The notes beneath the pieces were generated by a model. It was given only the letters and a program-made list of their open reading frames with translations, ran no database searches and was not told the origin of the DNA. Below are positions 1-8,219 of a DNA stretch of 64,000 nucleotides, piece by piece. The translations under genes were made by a program, and so were the position numbers. This DNA is from Candidatus Poribacteria bacterium. GTDB taxonomy: Bacteria > Poribacteria > WGA-4E > WGA-3G. Every line of letters begins with the position of its first letter. Positions within the stretch are counted from its first letter, which is position 1. The stretch spans positions 4,706,204 through 4,770,203 of the forward strand of contig OY282386.1 of assembly GCA_958295945.1 (NCBI GenBank), given 5' to 3'.

Positions 1-87
1 ATTCTGATATCTGTGTACTAACTTGGTAAATGCATCCTGATCGCCGTTCAATGTATATTTTATCAGTTGTGCGTCTGTTAGTTCCAT
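1..87 (-). CDS. ECF-type RNA polymerase sigma factor, N-terminal part (runs off the window)
   Basis: Only the first 29 codons are inside the window. The reading begins MELTDAQLIKYTLNGD and continues QDAFTKLVHRYQ, which is the start of sigma-70 region 2 in ECF sigma factors, the part that contacts core RNA polymerase. The ATG lies 7-8 bases after a GGAG ribosome binding site. The gene is transcribed leftward, away from a 326-bp spacer that carries a direct repeat and a palindrome. The family assignment rests on a short stretch, so the subgroup and any linked anti-sigma gene cannot be judged. Confidence 0.72.
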   Translation of the reverse strand, partial: MELTDAQLIKYTLNGDQDAFTKLVHRYQN

Positions 88-192
88 GTTACTTCTCCAA
101 AGTATGTTTCATATAGATAGACTCGTATTTTTGTGGAAAAGGTTGCATAAAATAACTTCAATTAGCATTAATTGTTTGTTGGATTGTGTGAA

Positions 193-270
193 AATCGCGG
201 TTGAAAACCGCTCCAACAATGGGAGACTGCGCACTGCAATCGCGGTTGAAAACCGATCCAACAATGGGAG
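193..270. repeat. Two-copy direct repeat with internal GCGGTT/AACCGC palindrome
   Basis: A unit that begins AATCGCGGTTGAAAACCG and ends CCAACAATGGGAG occurs at 193-225 and again at 239-270, 46 bp apart, with a single base difference. Each copy contains the small inverted repeat CGGTT/AACCG. Two copies with one short spacer and no cas genes do not make a CRISPR array. It looks like a locally duplicated palindromic repeat. Confidence 0.7.
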
Positions 271-309
271 CGCACTTGAAAAGCGCACCTACGGAGTTTT
301 GGGAATTTA

Positions 310-327
310 ATATTACACGTGTAATAT
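310..327. promoter_or_regulatory. 18-bp perfect palindrome, possible operator
   Basis: ATATTACAC at 310-318 is followed directly by its reverse complement GTGTAATAT at 319-327. A perfect, spacer-free palindrome of this size is typical of a homodimeric repressor site, but no promoter elements can be assigned around it. It lies between the end of the dioxygenase operon and the sigma factor gene. Confidence 0.35.
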
Positions 328-413
328 ATTAATCTTCATGAGCGTGCCTACTACTATGCATGGAAGAGGGTAGTGTTCTTGGGAGTAGTGCCTAAAACAT
401 CTGTCTTTGCTGT

Positions 414-1268
414 CTATTCAGCATCTGGTATCGGTAAGGTGTCACGATTTACAGGTTCCATTTTTTCAGAGTAAGTATCACCACGGACCCACATCACAGG
501 ACGTATATTAGCCCCCTCTTTTTTAGGTATACGTTCTGCATTTGTACTGATATAATGTGCGACATTACACCGCCTATAGCGTAGACTGTGATTATCAGTG
601 CTTTTGTGTAGGAGTTGGTTGTTGAACCAAATAACCGTACCCGGTGGTGCTTCAACTGCGACACCATCTTCGTCCTTTGCACCACGAGCAATTTTGAATT
701 CATTCTGCTGTGAACCCTCTAAATCTTCATGTTTGAGTATACCTAACTTGTGACTACCCGGTATAACATATAAACATCCATTGTCTTTGTCAGCAGCATC
801 AATGGCAGTCCACGTTCCGACTGTCATCTCCGTTTTATATTGCCAGTTAAAATACCATTTATCTTGATGCCATGGGAAACCCAAACCTATCTTTGGAGAT
901 TTCCAGATATACAGATTATTGAGTCCGAGTATATTTGGTCCGAGTAAGTCAACAACCGGGTCGGTTAGTCGCGGGTCGCGAACACGCGCAAGAAATTCAG
1001 GGATATAAACACTTACATGATGGATTTTATGCATTGCCTGGATACCGGATGCCTCAACTTTACCATCTCTAACTAATGCATTTTGGTTTATATTATCTGC
1101 GGGGAAAGGTCTTTTTCCATCAACGATGTCATCGGCAATCTGGCGGAGAGCATCGTTTTCTTCTTCTGTGAAAACGTCATATCGGACAAAATATCCGTTT
1201 TCATCCCAGAAAGAAAGTTCATCAGGTGTCATTGCAAATTTACTTGTCATTGATTTATGGTGTTTCAT
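414..1268 (-). CDS. Phytanoyl-CoA dioxygenase (PhyH) family protein, copy 1
   Basis: 284 residues, the normal length for bacterial PhyH proteins, which are cytoplasmic Fe(II)- and 2-oxoglutarate-dependent hydroxylases. The facial triad is visible as H134-x-D136 in WHQDKWYF and H221 in LLHKSTDN. Arginines following H221 (RYRRCNVAHY) are candidates for binding the 2-oxoglutarate carboxylate. The ATG lies 7 bases after GGAG and overlaps the stop of the upstream paralogue (TAATG), so the two are translationally coupled. It is the last gene of a four-gene operon. The substrate is unknown; in this family it can be a lipid, an amino acid or a secondary metabolite. Confidence 0.9.
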   Translation of the reverse strand: MKHHKSMTSKFAMTPDELSFWDENGYFVRYDVFTEEENDALRQIADDIVDGKRPFPADNINQNALVRDGKVEASGIQAMHKIHHVSVYIPEFLARVRDPRLTDPVVDLLGPNILGLNNLYIWKSPKIGLGFPWHQDKWYFNWQYKTEMTVGTWTAIDAADKDNGCLYVIPGSHKLGILKHEDLEGSQQNEFKIARGAKDEDGVAVEAPPGTVIWFNNQLLHKSTDNHSLRYRRCNVAHYISTNAERIPKKEGANIRPVMWVRGDTYSEKMEPVNRDTLPIPDAE

Positions 1269-2131
1269 TAATTCTCCAAATCTGCAAGGATAGGCAAGAC
1301 ATTGTGATGGACGGGTTCCATCTTCTCCGAGTATGTCTCACCGCGTACCCACATAACCGGACGGACTTTAATTGCCTGCTTTTTGGGGAGTCGTTCAGAA
1401 TCTGCACTGATATAATGTGCGACACTACAACGTCTGAAACGCTTGCTTTGGTTATCAGTGCTTTTGTGTAGGATAGAATTGTTGAACCACACAACAGCAC
1501 CCGGTGGTACTTCAACCGCGACACCATCTTCGTCTCTTGCATCACGTGCTACCTTAAACTCATTCTGTTGTGATCCATCAAGGTCTTCATGGTCAAGTAC
1601 ACCATATTTATGGCTACCGGGGATAACATATAGACATCCGTTATCACGGTCTGCTGGATCAATAGCTGACCACGTACCGACAGTGCTTTCTGTAATATAG
1701 TTTCGGTTAAAATACCATTTATCTTGATGCCACGGGAAGCCTAATCCTATTTTTGGCGGTTTCCATATATAGAGATTATTGAGCCCCAGTATATTTTCAC
1801 CTATTAAGTCCACAACCGGATCTGTCAGGCGTGGATCCCGTGTTCGTGTAAGGAATTCAGGAGAATAATGGTTGATATGGTGAATACAATGCATCGCGTG
1901 GATTCCAGATGCTTCAACTGTTCCATCTCTAACTAATGCGTTATGGTGCACATTTGCTGCAGGGAATGGACGTTTTCTTTCAGCGATATCATCAGCGATT
2001 TGACGTAACACATCATTTTCTTCTTTCTTAAAAACATCATACCGAATAAAATATCCGTTTTCTTCCCAAGATGACTGTTCTTCAGGGGTGAGTCTATACT
2101 TTCTTTCTTCTGATGAAGTATCTGTGTCCAT
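1268..2131 (-). CDS. Phytanoyl-CoA dioxygenase (PhyH) family protein, copy 2
   Basis: 287 residues from the ATG at 2131 (MDTDTSSEERKYRL). This start has GGAG 7 bases upstream and aligns with copy 3; a longer reading to 2200 has no such support. Iron ligands sit in GFPWHQDKWYF and ILHKSTDNQS. It is closely similar to copies 1 and 3 along its whole length, including the central GLNNLYIWKPPKIGLGF block, so the three arose by local duplication. It sits between the dehydrogenase gene (31-bp gap) and copy 1 (1-base stop/start overlap). Confidence 0.9.
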   Translation of the reverse strand: MDTDTSSEERKYRLTPEEQSSWEENGYFIRYDVFKKEENDVLRQIADDIAERKRPFPAANVHHNALVRDGTVEASGIHAMHCIHHINHYSPEFLTRTRDPRLTDPVVDLIGENILGLNNLYIWKPPKIGLGFPWHQDKWYFNRNYITESTVGTWSAIDPADRDNGCLYVIPGSHKYGVLDHEDLDGSQQNEFKVARDARDEDGVAVEVPPGAVVWFNNSILHKSTDNQSKRFRRCSVAHYISADSERLPKKQAIKVRPVMWVRGETYSEKMEPVHHNVLPILADLEN

Positions 2132-2162
2132 TAAATCTCCTATAAAATATTTGTTGTTTCGA

Positions 2163-3140
2163 TTAGAATGGTACAGGAACACCAACCCGTTCAGCAACAT
2201 TTTTCAACTGTTGTTGATGATCAGTTCCTATGGGAATACCGATTTCAGTCCATTCCTGTTCACGTTCCCATTCTAATCCTCCCGGTAGGTCAGCTCTGTC
2301 ATACCCTGGTGCAGGTTGCATTTGTCGTGCATCTTGGATATGTTGGTCAATTTCATCCTTAAACTCATCAATTGGTCGGAACCGTGAAATATCAAATGCA
2401 GCAATGAATGCACCTTGATTAGCACCTTCCCAGATAGTTGGTGGATCTGGGGGTTTGTCAAACAACCAGATACCAGCCATAAAGCCTCCAAGTGCATGAC
2501 TCACATGACTCAAACCTAACATCTTAAAGAATGCAGCAGGACTATTTTCAAAAGCTTGATCCAATGGTAGTCTTGCATCAATACCAATTGCCATATCAAC
2601 GACTATGGGCGGTTGATTTCCAGCTGGAATTGCAAAACTCATTGGAGATGCTCCAGTCGCATTTATGATTGTTCCACCAGATCCGTGTCTAAATCGGTGA
2701 CAAGACACAGCAAATCCGACACAATCCACTTCAAGGGCGAGTCGCGTATACTTGCCAGCACTCCCAAAATGGAAGTGATTTCTACTTGTTGCAGCACCCA
2801 TTCCCATCTCTTTTGCCTTTTTGACTGCTGCCTCTGCTGCTTGATAAGAGGCAAAGTGTCCCATACCCCCATCACCATCAAAGACTGCAGTAGTCGGTGA
2901 TTCATCAATGCATCGCACGTTTGGTTTTGGATTTACCTTTCCATCAAGCATCATCCCAACATAGCCGGGGGTTTGACGTGTGCCATGACTAAACACGCCG
3001 CGCAGATCCGTTTGAACAAGTAGGTTTGATATGTGTACAGCATCATCTTGTGAAACACCTGCCTTCTGGAATATTTTACCGATCAACTCTCTAAGGGTAT
3101 CTGGTAGAACACGAATAAATTCTTTTGGTACTAAATTCAT
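2163..3140 (-). CDS. Malate/L-lactate/ureidoglycolate dehydrogenase-like oxidoreductase (Ldh_2 family)
   Basis: 325 residues, close to the usual 330-360 of this NAD(P)-dependent family. Family features are the N-terminal helical part with TDLRGVFSHGTRQTPGYV, the GHFASYQAAEAAVKKAKEMG helix, the SRNHFHFGSAGKYTRLAL segment with the catalytic-region histidine, and IVVDMAIG near the nucleotide site. It is embedded between PhyH copies 3 and 2 with gaps of 22 and 31 bp. An oxidation following hydroxylation is therefore a reasonable guess, but the substrate cannot be read from the sequence. Confidence 0.85.
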   Translation of the reverse strand: MNLVPKEFIRVLPDTLRELIGKIFQKAGVSQDDAVHISNLLVQTDLRGVFSHGTRQTPGYVGMMLDGKVNPKPNVRCIDESPTTAVFDGDGGMGHFASYQAAEAAVKKAKEMGMGAATSRNHFHFGSAGKYTRLALEVDCVGFAVSCHRFRHGSGGTIINATGASPMSFAIPAGNQPPIVVDMAIGIDARLPLDQAFENSPAAFFKMLGLSHVSHALGGFMAGIWLFDKPPDPPTIWEGANQGAFIAAFDISRFRPIDEFKDEIDQHIQDARQMQPAPGYDRADLPGGLEWEREQEWTEIGIPIGTDHQQQLKNVAERVGVPVPF

Positions 3141-3162
3141 AATTTATCAACCTTATTTATTG

Positions 3163-4020
3163 TTAATCAGATTCAATAATTGGAATTACATCCCATTGAA
3201 CTTCATTTTCCATTCCGGGATAGGTTTTCCCGCGTATCCACATGGGAGGACGTTTTATATTTATTGCTTCAGGACGTATCCATTCAGTTCGGGCATCAAT
3301 ATAGTGTGCCACATTTGAGCGTCTGAAACGGTCACTGTGGTTATCTGTGCTTTTATGTAGGACTTGGCTATTAAACCAGATGACAGCCCCAGCCGGTACT
3401 TCCACAGGAACTCCATCTTCATCACAGACCCCTGCTGCTTGTCTAAACTCTCCTTGTTGTGCACCTTCAATCTTTAGATGATCATAGACCTCATGCTTAT
3501 GACTGCCAGGAATAACATATAGACAACCATTTTCTATATCTGCGTCATCAATAGCAGTCCATGTAGCGACAGTAGTTCCCGTTTTATATTGATGGTTGAA
3601 ATACCATTTATCTTGATGCCACGGGAAACCTAACCCAATTTTTGGTGGTTTCCAAATATAAAGATTGTTGAGTCCCAGTATATCTGGACCTAGAATATCA
3701 ACTACTGGATCAGTAAGTCTAGGGTCGCGAGTGCGTTCAAGGAATTCTTCACAGTTGCAGCTTACATACTGGATATTATGCATTGCATAGATACCAGATT
3801 CTTCAACTTTACCGTCTAATACTAAAGCATTTTCAAATATATGGTATTCAGGGAAAGTTCTTTTTCTTTCAGCAATTTCATCTGCAATCTTGCCTATCTC
3901 GTCATTTTCTTCTTTTGCAAAAACATTGAACCGCACGAAATATCCGTTCTCCTCCCAAGAAGATTTTTCTTCAGGGGTCAACCTGAATTGTCGTTCATCG
4001 GATGTTGAGTTAGTGTCCAT
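3163..4020 (-). CDS. Phytanoyl-CoA dioxygenase (PhyH) family protein, copy 3
   Basis: 285 residues and the first gene of the operon. The N-terminus MDTNSTSDERQFRLTPEEK matches copy 2 almost position for position. Fe(II) ligands are in WHQDKWYF (HxD) and VLHKSTDNHS (distal His). The most divergent stretches between copies are around residues 55-95 and the last 40, which in PhyH folds tend to line the substrate pocket. The paralogues may therefore differ in substrate (inference). Confidence 0.9.
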   Translation of the reverse strand: MDTNSTSDERQFRLTPEEKSSWEENGYFVRFNVFAKEENDEIGKIADEIAERKRTFPEYHIFENALVLDGKVEESGIYAMHNIQYVSCNCEEFLERTRDPRLTDPVVDILGPDILGLNNLYIWKPPKIGLGFPWHQDKWYFNHQYKTGTTVATWTAIDDADIENGCLYVIPGSHKHEVYDHLKIEGAQQGEFRQAAGVCDEDGVPVEVPAGAVIWFNSQVLHKSTDNHSDRFRRSNVAHYIDARTEWIRPEAINIKRPPMWIRGKTYPGMENEVQWDVIPIIESD

Positions 4021-4070
4021 TCTTGCTCCTATTCAGATTATTTACTAACCACCAATTCTGATGTAAAGTT

Positions 4071-4118
4071 AAGAAAAAATGTTTGTAGTTACCCAGTGAT
4101 TAGTAACTACAAACATTT
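4071..4118 (-). terminator. Rho-independent terminator of the DUF1326 gene
   Basis: A perfect 16-bp inverted repeat (4077-4092 and 4103-4118) encloses a 10-base loop. On the minus strand the stem runs straight into a T-run (CATTTTTTCTT). It starts 5 bases past the stop of the gene at 4124-4777. The stem is AT-rich but unusually long. It separates that gene from the dioxygenase operon, whose first start codon is at 4020. Confidence 0.85.
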
Positions 4119-4123
4119 ATATA

Positions 4124-4777
4124 TTACATAGAAAAACTACCGACAAAGACGTTATTGGCTGCGTCCCCTTGTTGCCAGTTAACCGGAAGATACGCATCTT
4201 TATATTGATATACTTCCGATTTCCCTACAATTGCATCCTTGACTTCTGTAAGCGTTTCATACCAGATTTGATGAGGTTGTGTGCATTTGGCGCAAGGATA
4301 ACGGTTCACAGAAAGTGTCAAAACTTTCCCAACCTTCACGTCATATTTTGTCCCCTTTTTTGAGTATAATATAGGTGCAATTTTTGTAGCAACTACATTC
4401 CCTAATACATCAGCATGTTTTGTGGTAAGCAAATTGGTGAGTGCTGCTTGCTGTTCTGGTGATGCATTTTTATCCATATAGAGCACACTTTTGCGAGTTT
4501 TCATATCAATCGCTAAGTTGTCTTTAGCACTGATCACCGCAACAACGGTTAATCCATCTAATGTAACGTTGTTCCAATTCCCTTGATGTATATTCCATAC
4601 AAGTGTTGCTTCTTTTCCACCTTCTACATACTCAGCACCAAAATGACATGCACCAACATATACACTTGCTGATCTGGCTTCAAGATACTCACCCTTAACG
4701 AATGAGGTGTTTGTGGCAATTGCAATTCCTGATGCAAAGATTAGAGCAATTGTTGTCAAAATTATTAGCTGCTTCAT
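4124..4777 (-). CDS. Secreted DUF1326 domain protein
   Basis: 217 residues with a Sec signal peptide (MKQLIILTTIALIFASGIAIA) and cleavage likely after ALA-like residues near 21. The mature part follows the DUF1326 pattern: GEYLEARSASVYVGACHFGAEY, then LDGLTVVAVISA, then SPEQQAALTNLLTTKHADVLG, with cysteines C44 and CAKC later. The family's function is not established. It is a single-gene transcript with its own promoter (TTGATA/TATAAT) and terminator. The cysteine pair CAKC may bind metal or form a disulfide (inference). Confidence 0.85.
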   Translation of the reverse strand: MKQLIILTTIALIFASGIAIATNTSFVKGEYLEARSASVYVGACHFGAEYVEGGKEATLVWNIHQGNWNNVTLDGLTVVAVISAKDNLAIDMKTRKSVLYMDKNASPEQQAALTNLLTTKHADVLGNVVATKIAPILYSKKGTKYDVKVGKVLTLSVNRYPCAKCTQPHQIWYETLTEVKDAIVGKSEVYQYKDAYLPVNWQQGDAANNVFVGSFSM

Positions 4778-4844
4778 ATCTATTCTCCTTTATGTAATGA
4801 ATTTCGGTCTCAAAAAGTCATGATCATCCAACCTATATCTAAAA

Positions 4845-4873
4845 ATTATATCAGTAAGTTGTAGAAATATCAA
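4845..4873 (-). promoter_or_regulatory. Sigma-70-type promoter of the DUF1326 gene
   Basis: On the minus strand, TTGATA (4873-4868) and TATAAT (4850-4845) are separated by exactly 17 bases. The predicted start of transcription is near 4838, about 60 bases before the ATG at 4777. Confidence 0.75.
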
Positions 4874-4891
4874 GTGCCATTTTTTCTGTCA

Positions 4892-6487
4892 CTATGTTAT
4901 AGATGTTGGTATTTCCTGTATCACAGGAATAACATAACTCCGAATTGATAATCCATCTATATTTTCTGTTTCATCTCTTGGTTCAGGATTATTCCGATGA
5001 TCAAACACGACATAATATCCCGCCACTGCCTTCTCAGATTTCACATAAGCAGCGAGTTGTGATTTCCCAGATTGATATCGGTTGACTCCGCCCCATATTT
5101 TGGTTTCAACAATGTATTTTCGGTTATTGTGTAAAATTAGCAAGTCCATTCTTCCGCGTCCTGTCGGCACTTCAAGATACATCATGCCACCAATGATATG
5201 TACAAACTGGCTCAAATATGCAAAGAGAAGGTGTTGTCCTACATACTCTTGCGGTGTTTCTGGAACTTGCAGAATCTTATAACCAGCACGTGCAATAAAA
5301 TCTCGGAAGTTGTCTAGGACAGCCTCCATCTGAATATGTCCATCCTCTGTGAGAAAATCCATGAAACCATTTTTGGTTTCTTCCGGTAGGTATTCTTGTT
5401 CTAACCCATTTATTGCCGGTCTAAATGCTTGTATAATACAATAATGATAGATTGGATTGACGATTTCACACGATCTATCAGTTCCCTCAACGACAACACC
5501 ATAGGTAGCAAGTTCACTGATGAGTTCATTGTATAAGCTAAATTCTACACGCTCATCGGTAGAAGCAATCTTCATAAGAAGTTTCTCAAATCTACGATCC
5601 CTACGGATATTGGTTATCAGATGATCAATATTTGTATTTCTTTCGCGTAGGAGTTTGATGTGTGCATCTGAAAAGTGTTCCATTGTAATCGGTTCAGTTT
5701 TTGGGATATCCATTTCCTCAGTAAGTATTTGAGCAAAGCGATTGACAAGCACGGGTTGACCTGCGGTCTGTTTGTGGATAGAAGAGATTACTTCAGAATC
5801 AAAAGGTTGTCCGACCTCCTCAGTATATTGAGAAAGTAGTTCCTGAACTTGTTTCAGTGTGAAATTAGACAATCTAAATTCGTCTTGAATATTAAAAGGG
5901 GATATTGAACGGTCATAATTGAGTTGGGTTATGTTTTTGACCCCAACGATACCAACACTGTAAGGACACCGTTCTTTTCCAGAGAGATAGATTTGACGGA
6001 GGGTATGTAGAAATCCTCTGAGAGCATCAGGTGGTATAGCATCAAATTCGTCAATGATTATGACTAATCGTTGCATACCAATTATTCTACCCAGTTCTTC
6101 AAAAAACTGTGACATAGAAACTGAGTCTGTTATCCTTGCACTTGTCAAGAAATGGTTGATTGAATCAGAAGGCTTCTCTCCACGTTTTTGAATTACAGAC
6201 TCTATTTTCTTACATATTTCTCTACAGAAAGAATTATAGAATACAGATTCGTCAACATCCACATACATTTCAAAATTTAGTTGTATCGGTATGTAACCAT
6301 TTTCTTTCTCTTCAAGTCTGTCAAGGGCATTACGGAATAAGGTGGTTTTGCCTGTTTGACGCGGGGCAAAAAGGACAATGTACCGACCCATTTCCAAACG
6401 AGCAGCAAAATCCTCTACCTCTTTCGCGCGGGAAACAAAATAGTTGTCTTCAGGATAAATGGGTCCACGTGTTTCAAACCATCGCAT
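4892..6487 (-). CDS. AAA ATPase with C-terminal PD-(D/E)XK nuclease-like domain, copy A
   Basis: 531 residues. The N-terminal ATPase has Walker A in APRQTGKTT (near residue 45) and Walker B in LVIIIDEFDAIP (near residue 145). A middle winged-helix-like part follows. The C-terminus has the nuclease pattern GRMDLLI...KYIVETKIW (D then ExK) plus a downstream Q in QLAAYV. The domain order matches the family of AAA-like ATPases coupled to PD-(D/E)XK domains, whose role is poorly known and is often suspected to be in defence or mobile-element biology. It is the downstream member of a tandem pair with an offset of exactly 1674 bp. Confidence 0.85.
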   Translation of the reverse strand: MRWFETRGPIYPEDNYFVSRAKEVEDFAARLEMGRYIVLFAPRQTGKTTLFRNALDRLEEKENGYIPIQLNFEMYVDVDESVFYNSFCREICKKIESVIQKRGEKPSDSINHFLTSARITDSVSMSQFFEELGRIIGMQRLVIIIDEFDAIPPDALRGFLHTLRQIYLSGKERCPYSVGIVGVKNITQLNYDRSISPFNIQDEFRLSNFTLKQVQELLSQYTEEVGQPFDSEVISSIHKQTAGQPVLVNRFAQILTEEMDIPKTEPITMEHFSDAHIKLLRERNTNIDHLITNIRRDRRFEKLLMKIASTDERVEFSLYNELISELATYGVVVEGTDRSCEIVNPIYHYCIIQAFRPAINGLEQEYLPEETKNGFMDFLTEDGHIQMEAVLDNFRDFIARAGYKILQVPETPQEYVGQHLLFAYLSQFVHIIGGMMYLEVPTGRGRMDLLILHNNRKYIVETKIWGGVNRYQSGKSQLAAYVKSEKAVAGYYVVFDHRNNPEPRDETENIDGLSIRSYVIPVIQEIPTSIT

Positions 6488-6497
6488 ATCTATTCTC

Positions 6498-6513
6498 CTC
6501 TAAGTTCTTAGAG
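6498..6513 (-). promoter_or_regulatory. CTCTAA-N4-TTAGAG palindrome next to the ribosome binding site, copy A
   Basis: The 6-bp arms flank a GAAC loop on the minus strand. The 3' arm runs into the GAGGAG ribosome binding site of the ATPase gene starting at 6487. The same palindrome, with loop GCAT, precedes copy B. Conservation of both arms while the loop changed suggests a function, either as an operator or as a hairpin that hides the ribosome binding site. Confidence 0.45.
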
Positions 6514-6565
6514 AATTAGAGTTAATAATTGTATGGAAATCTATAATATATCTCTGTTTCAATCA

Positions 6566-8161
6566 CTACGTTACAGATGTTGGTATTTCCTGTATCACAG
6601 GAATAACATAACTCCGAATAGATAATCCATCTATATTTTCTGTTTCATCTCTTGGTTCAGGATTGTTCCGGTGATCAAACACCACATAATATCCCGCCAA
6701 TGCCTTCTCATATTTCACATAAGCAGCGAGTTGTGATTTCCCAGATTGATAGCGGTTGACTCCGCCCCATATTTTGGTTTCAACAATGTATTTTCGGTTA
6801 TTGTGTAAAATCAGCAAGTCCATTCTTCCGCGTCCTGTTGGCACTTCAAGATACATCATGCCACCAATAATATGCACAAACTGGCTCAAATATGCAAAGA
6901 GAAGGTGTTGTCCTATATATTCTTGTGGGGTGTCTGGAACTTGTAAAATCTTGTAACCAGCACGTGCAATAAAATCGCGGAAGTTATCTAGGACAGCATC
7001 CATCTGAATATCTCCATCCGCTGTGAGAAAATCATCAAATTCTAACGGTGTGTCTTGAGGCAGGTAATCCTGCTCAAGTCCGTTTACAACCGGTTTAAAT
7101 GCTCTAATGATACGGTACTGATAAATTGGATTTACAATTTCACAACTTCCATCAACACCTTCAGAAATAACTCCATAAATGGCAAGTTCACTAATTAGGT
7201 CACTGTCCAAGTTAAATTCAACACCATCATCATAAGAAGCAATCTTCATTAGAAGTTTTTCAAATCTTCGATCTCTACGGATATTGGTTATTAGGTGATC
7301 AATATTTGTATTTCTTTCGCGCAGGAGTTTGATGTGTGCATCTGAAAAGTGTTCCATTGTAATCGGTTCAGTTTTTGGGATATCCATTTCTTCAGTAAGC
7401 ATTTGAGCAAAGCGATTGACAAGCACGGGTTGGCCTGCAGTCTGTTTGTGGATAGAAGAGATTACTTCAGAATCAAAAGGTTGTCCGACCTCCTCAGTAT
7501 ATTGAGAAAGTAGTTCCTGAACTTGTTTCAGTGAAAAATTAGACAATTTAAATTCGTCTTGAATATTGAAAGGGGATATTGAACGGTCATAATTGAGTTG
7601 GGTTATGTTTTTGACCCCAACGATACCTACACTGTAAGGACACCGATCTTTTCCAGAGAGATAGATTTGACGAAGTGTGTGTAGAAATCCTCGTAAAGCA
7701 TCAGGTGGTATAGCATCAAATTCGTCAATTATTATAACAAGCCGTTGATCACTCAACAAGTGCCCCAGTCTTTCAAAGAATCTTCCCATTGTTGTATGAT
7801 CGGTAAACTTAGATGTATTCAAAAAATTAGTTAATTCTTCAGATAATTTATTTCCTCTATTTTCAAGAACACTCTTTATTCTCGCAGGAAGATCATCGTT
7901 AAAATATTTGTAAAAGGAAGATTCGCCAACATCCACATACATTTCAAAATTTAGTTGTATTGGGATGTAACCTTTCTCTTTTTTTTCAAGATTATCAAGG
8001 GCATTACGGAATAAGGTAGTTTTGCCTGTTTGACGCGGGGCAAAAAGGACAATGTACCGACCCATTTCCAAACGAGCTGCAAAATCCTCTACCTCTTTCG
8101 TGCGGGAAACAAAATAGTTATCCTCAGGATATATGGGACCACGTGTTTCAAACCAGCGCAT
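6566..8161 (-). CDS. AAA ATPase with C-terminal PD-(D/E)XK nuclease-like domain, copy B
   Basis: 531 residues, the same length and architecture as copy A, with Walker A APRQTGKTT, Walker B LVIIIDEFDAIP and nuclease-like GRMDLLI...IVETKIW. Residues 1-75, 145-300 and 395-531 are almost identical to copy A. Residues about 76-140 and 305-370 differ strongly. It starts 58 bp after folK on the same strand but has a plausible promoter of its own. The second ribosome binding site and the 5' palindrome are duplicated as well, so the whole transcription unit was copied. Confidence 0.85.
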   Translation of the reverse strand: MRWFETRGPIYPEDNYFVSRTKEVEDFAARLEMGRYIVLFAPRQTGKTTLFRNALDNLEKKEKGYIPIQLNFEMYVDVGESSFYKYFNDDLPARIKSVLENRGNKLSEELTNFLNTSKFTDHTTMGRFFERLGHLLSDQRLVIIIDEFDAIPPDALRGFLHTLRQIYLSGKDRCPYSVGIVGVKNITQLNYDRSISPFNIQDEFKLSNFSLKQVQELLSQYTEEVGQPFDSEVISSIHKQTAGQPVLVNRFAQMLTEEMDIPKTEPITMEHFSDAHIKLLRERNTNIDHLITNIRRDRRFEKLLMKIASYDDGVEFNLDSDLISELAIYGVISEGVDGSCEIVNPIYQYRIIRAFKPVVNGLEQDYLPQDTPLEFDDFLTADGDIQMDAVLDNFRDFIARAGYKILQVPDTPQEYIGQHLLFAYLSQFVHIIGGMMYLEVPTGRGRMDLLILHNNRKYIVETKIWGGVNRYQSGKSQLAAYVKYEKALAGYYVVFDHRNNPEPRDETENIDGLSIRSYVIPVIQEIPTSVT

Positions 8162-8171
8162 ATCTATTCTC

Positions 8172-8187
8172 CTCTAAATGCTTAGAG
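8172..8187 (-). promoter_or_regulatory. CTCTAA-N4-TTAGAG palindrome, copy B
   Basis: Equivalent of the palindrome at 6498-6513, here with loop GCAT, immediately 5' of GAGGAG and the ATG at 8161. The neighbouring -10 candidate would place the transcription start inside the palindrome, which fits an operator better than an RNA hairpin. Confidence 0.45.
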
Positions 8188-8188
8188 A

Positions 8189-8217
8189 ATTATATCAGAA
8201 AATTGTATGAAAGTCTA
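8189..8217 (-). promoter_or_regulatory. Candidate promoter of AAA-nuclease copy B
   Basis: On the minus strand, TAGACT (8217-8212) and TATAAT (8194-8189) are 17 bases apart in the folK-ATPase gap. The corresponding site of copy A reads TCTAAT, so the two copies may differ in promoter strength. Confidence 0.45.
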
Positions 8218-8219
8218 TG

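Larger units (their letters stand above)
88..413. other. Intergenic spacer upstream of the sigma factor gene
   Basis: This 326-bp spacer has no convincing gene. It contains two copies of a roughly 32-bp direct repeat (193-270) and an 18-bp perfect palindrome (310-327). It must hold the promoter of the leftward sigma factor gene, but I could not pick a convincing -35/-10 pair. Confidence 0.6.

Noticed and set aside
193-270. Two repeats with a short spacer as a CRISPR array
   Set aside because: Only two copies, no array-like periodicity and no cas genes in the window.
86-310. 74-codon ORF at the left edge
   Set aside because: It runs over the direct repeat and opposite the sigma factor start; its translation contains the repeat twice.
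3977-4067. Promoter for the dioxygenase operon between its start and the DUF1326 terminator
   Set aside because: TTTACA-17-TAAATA can be picked on the minus strand but the -10 match is too poor to report.
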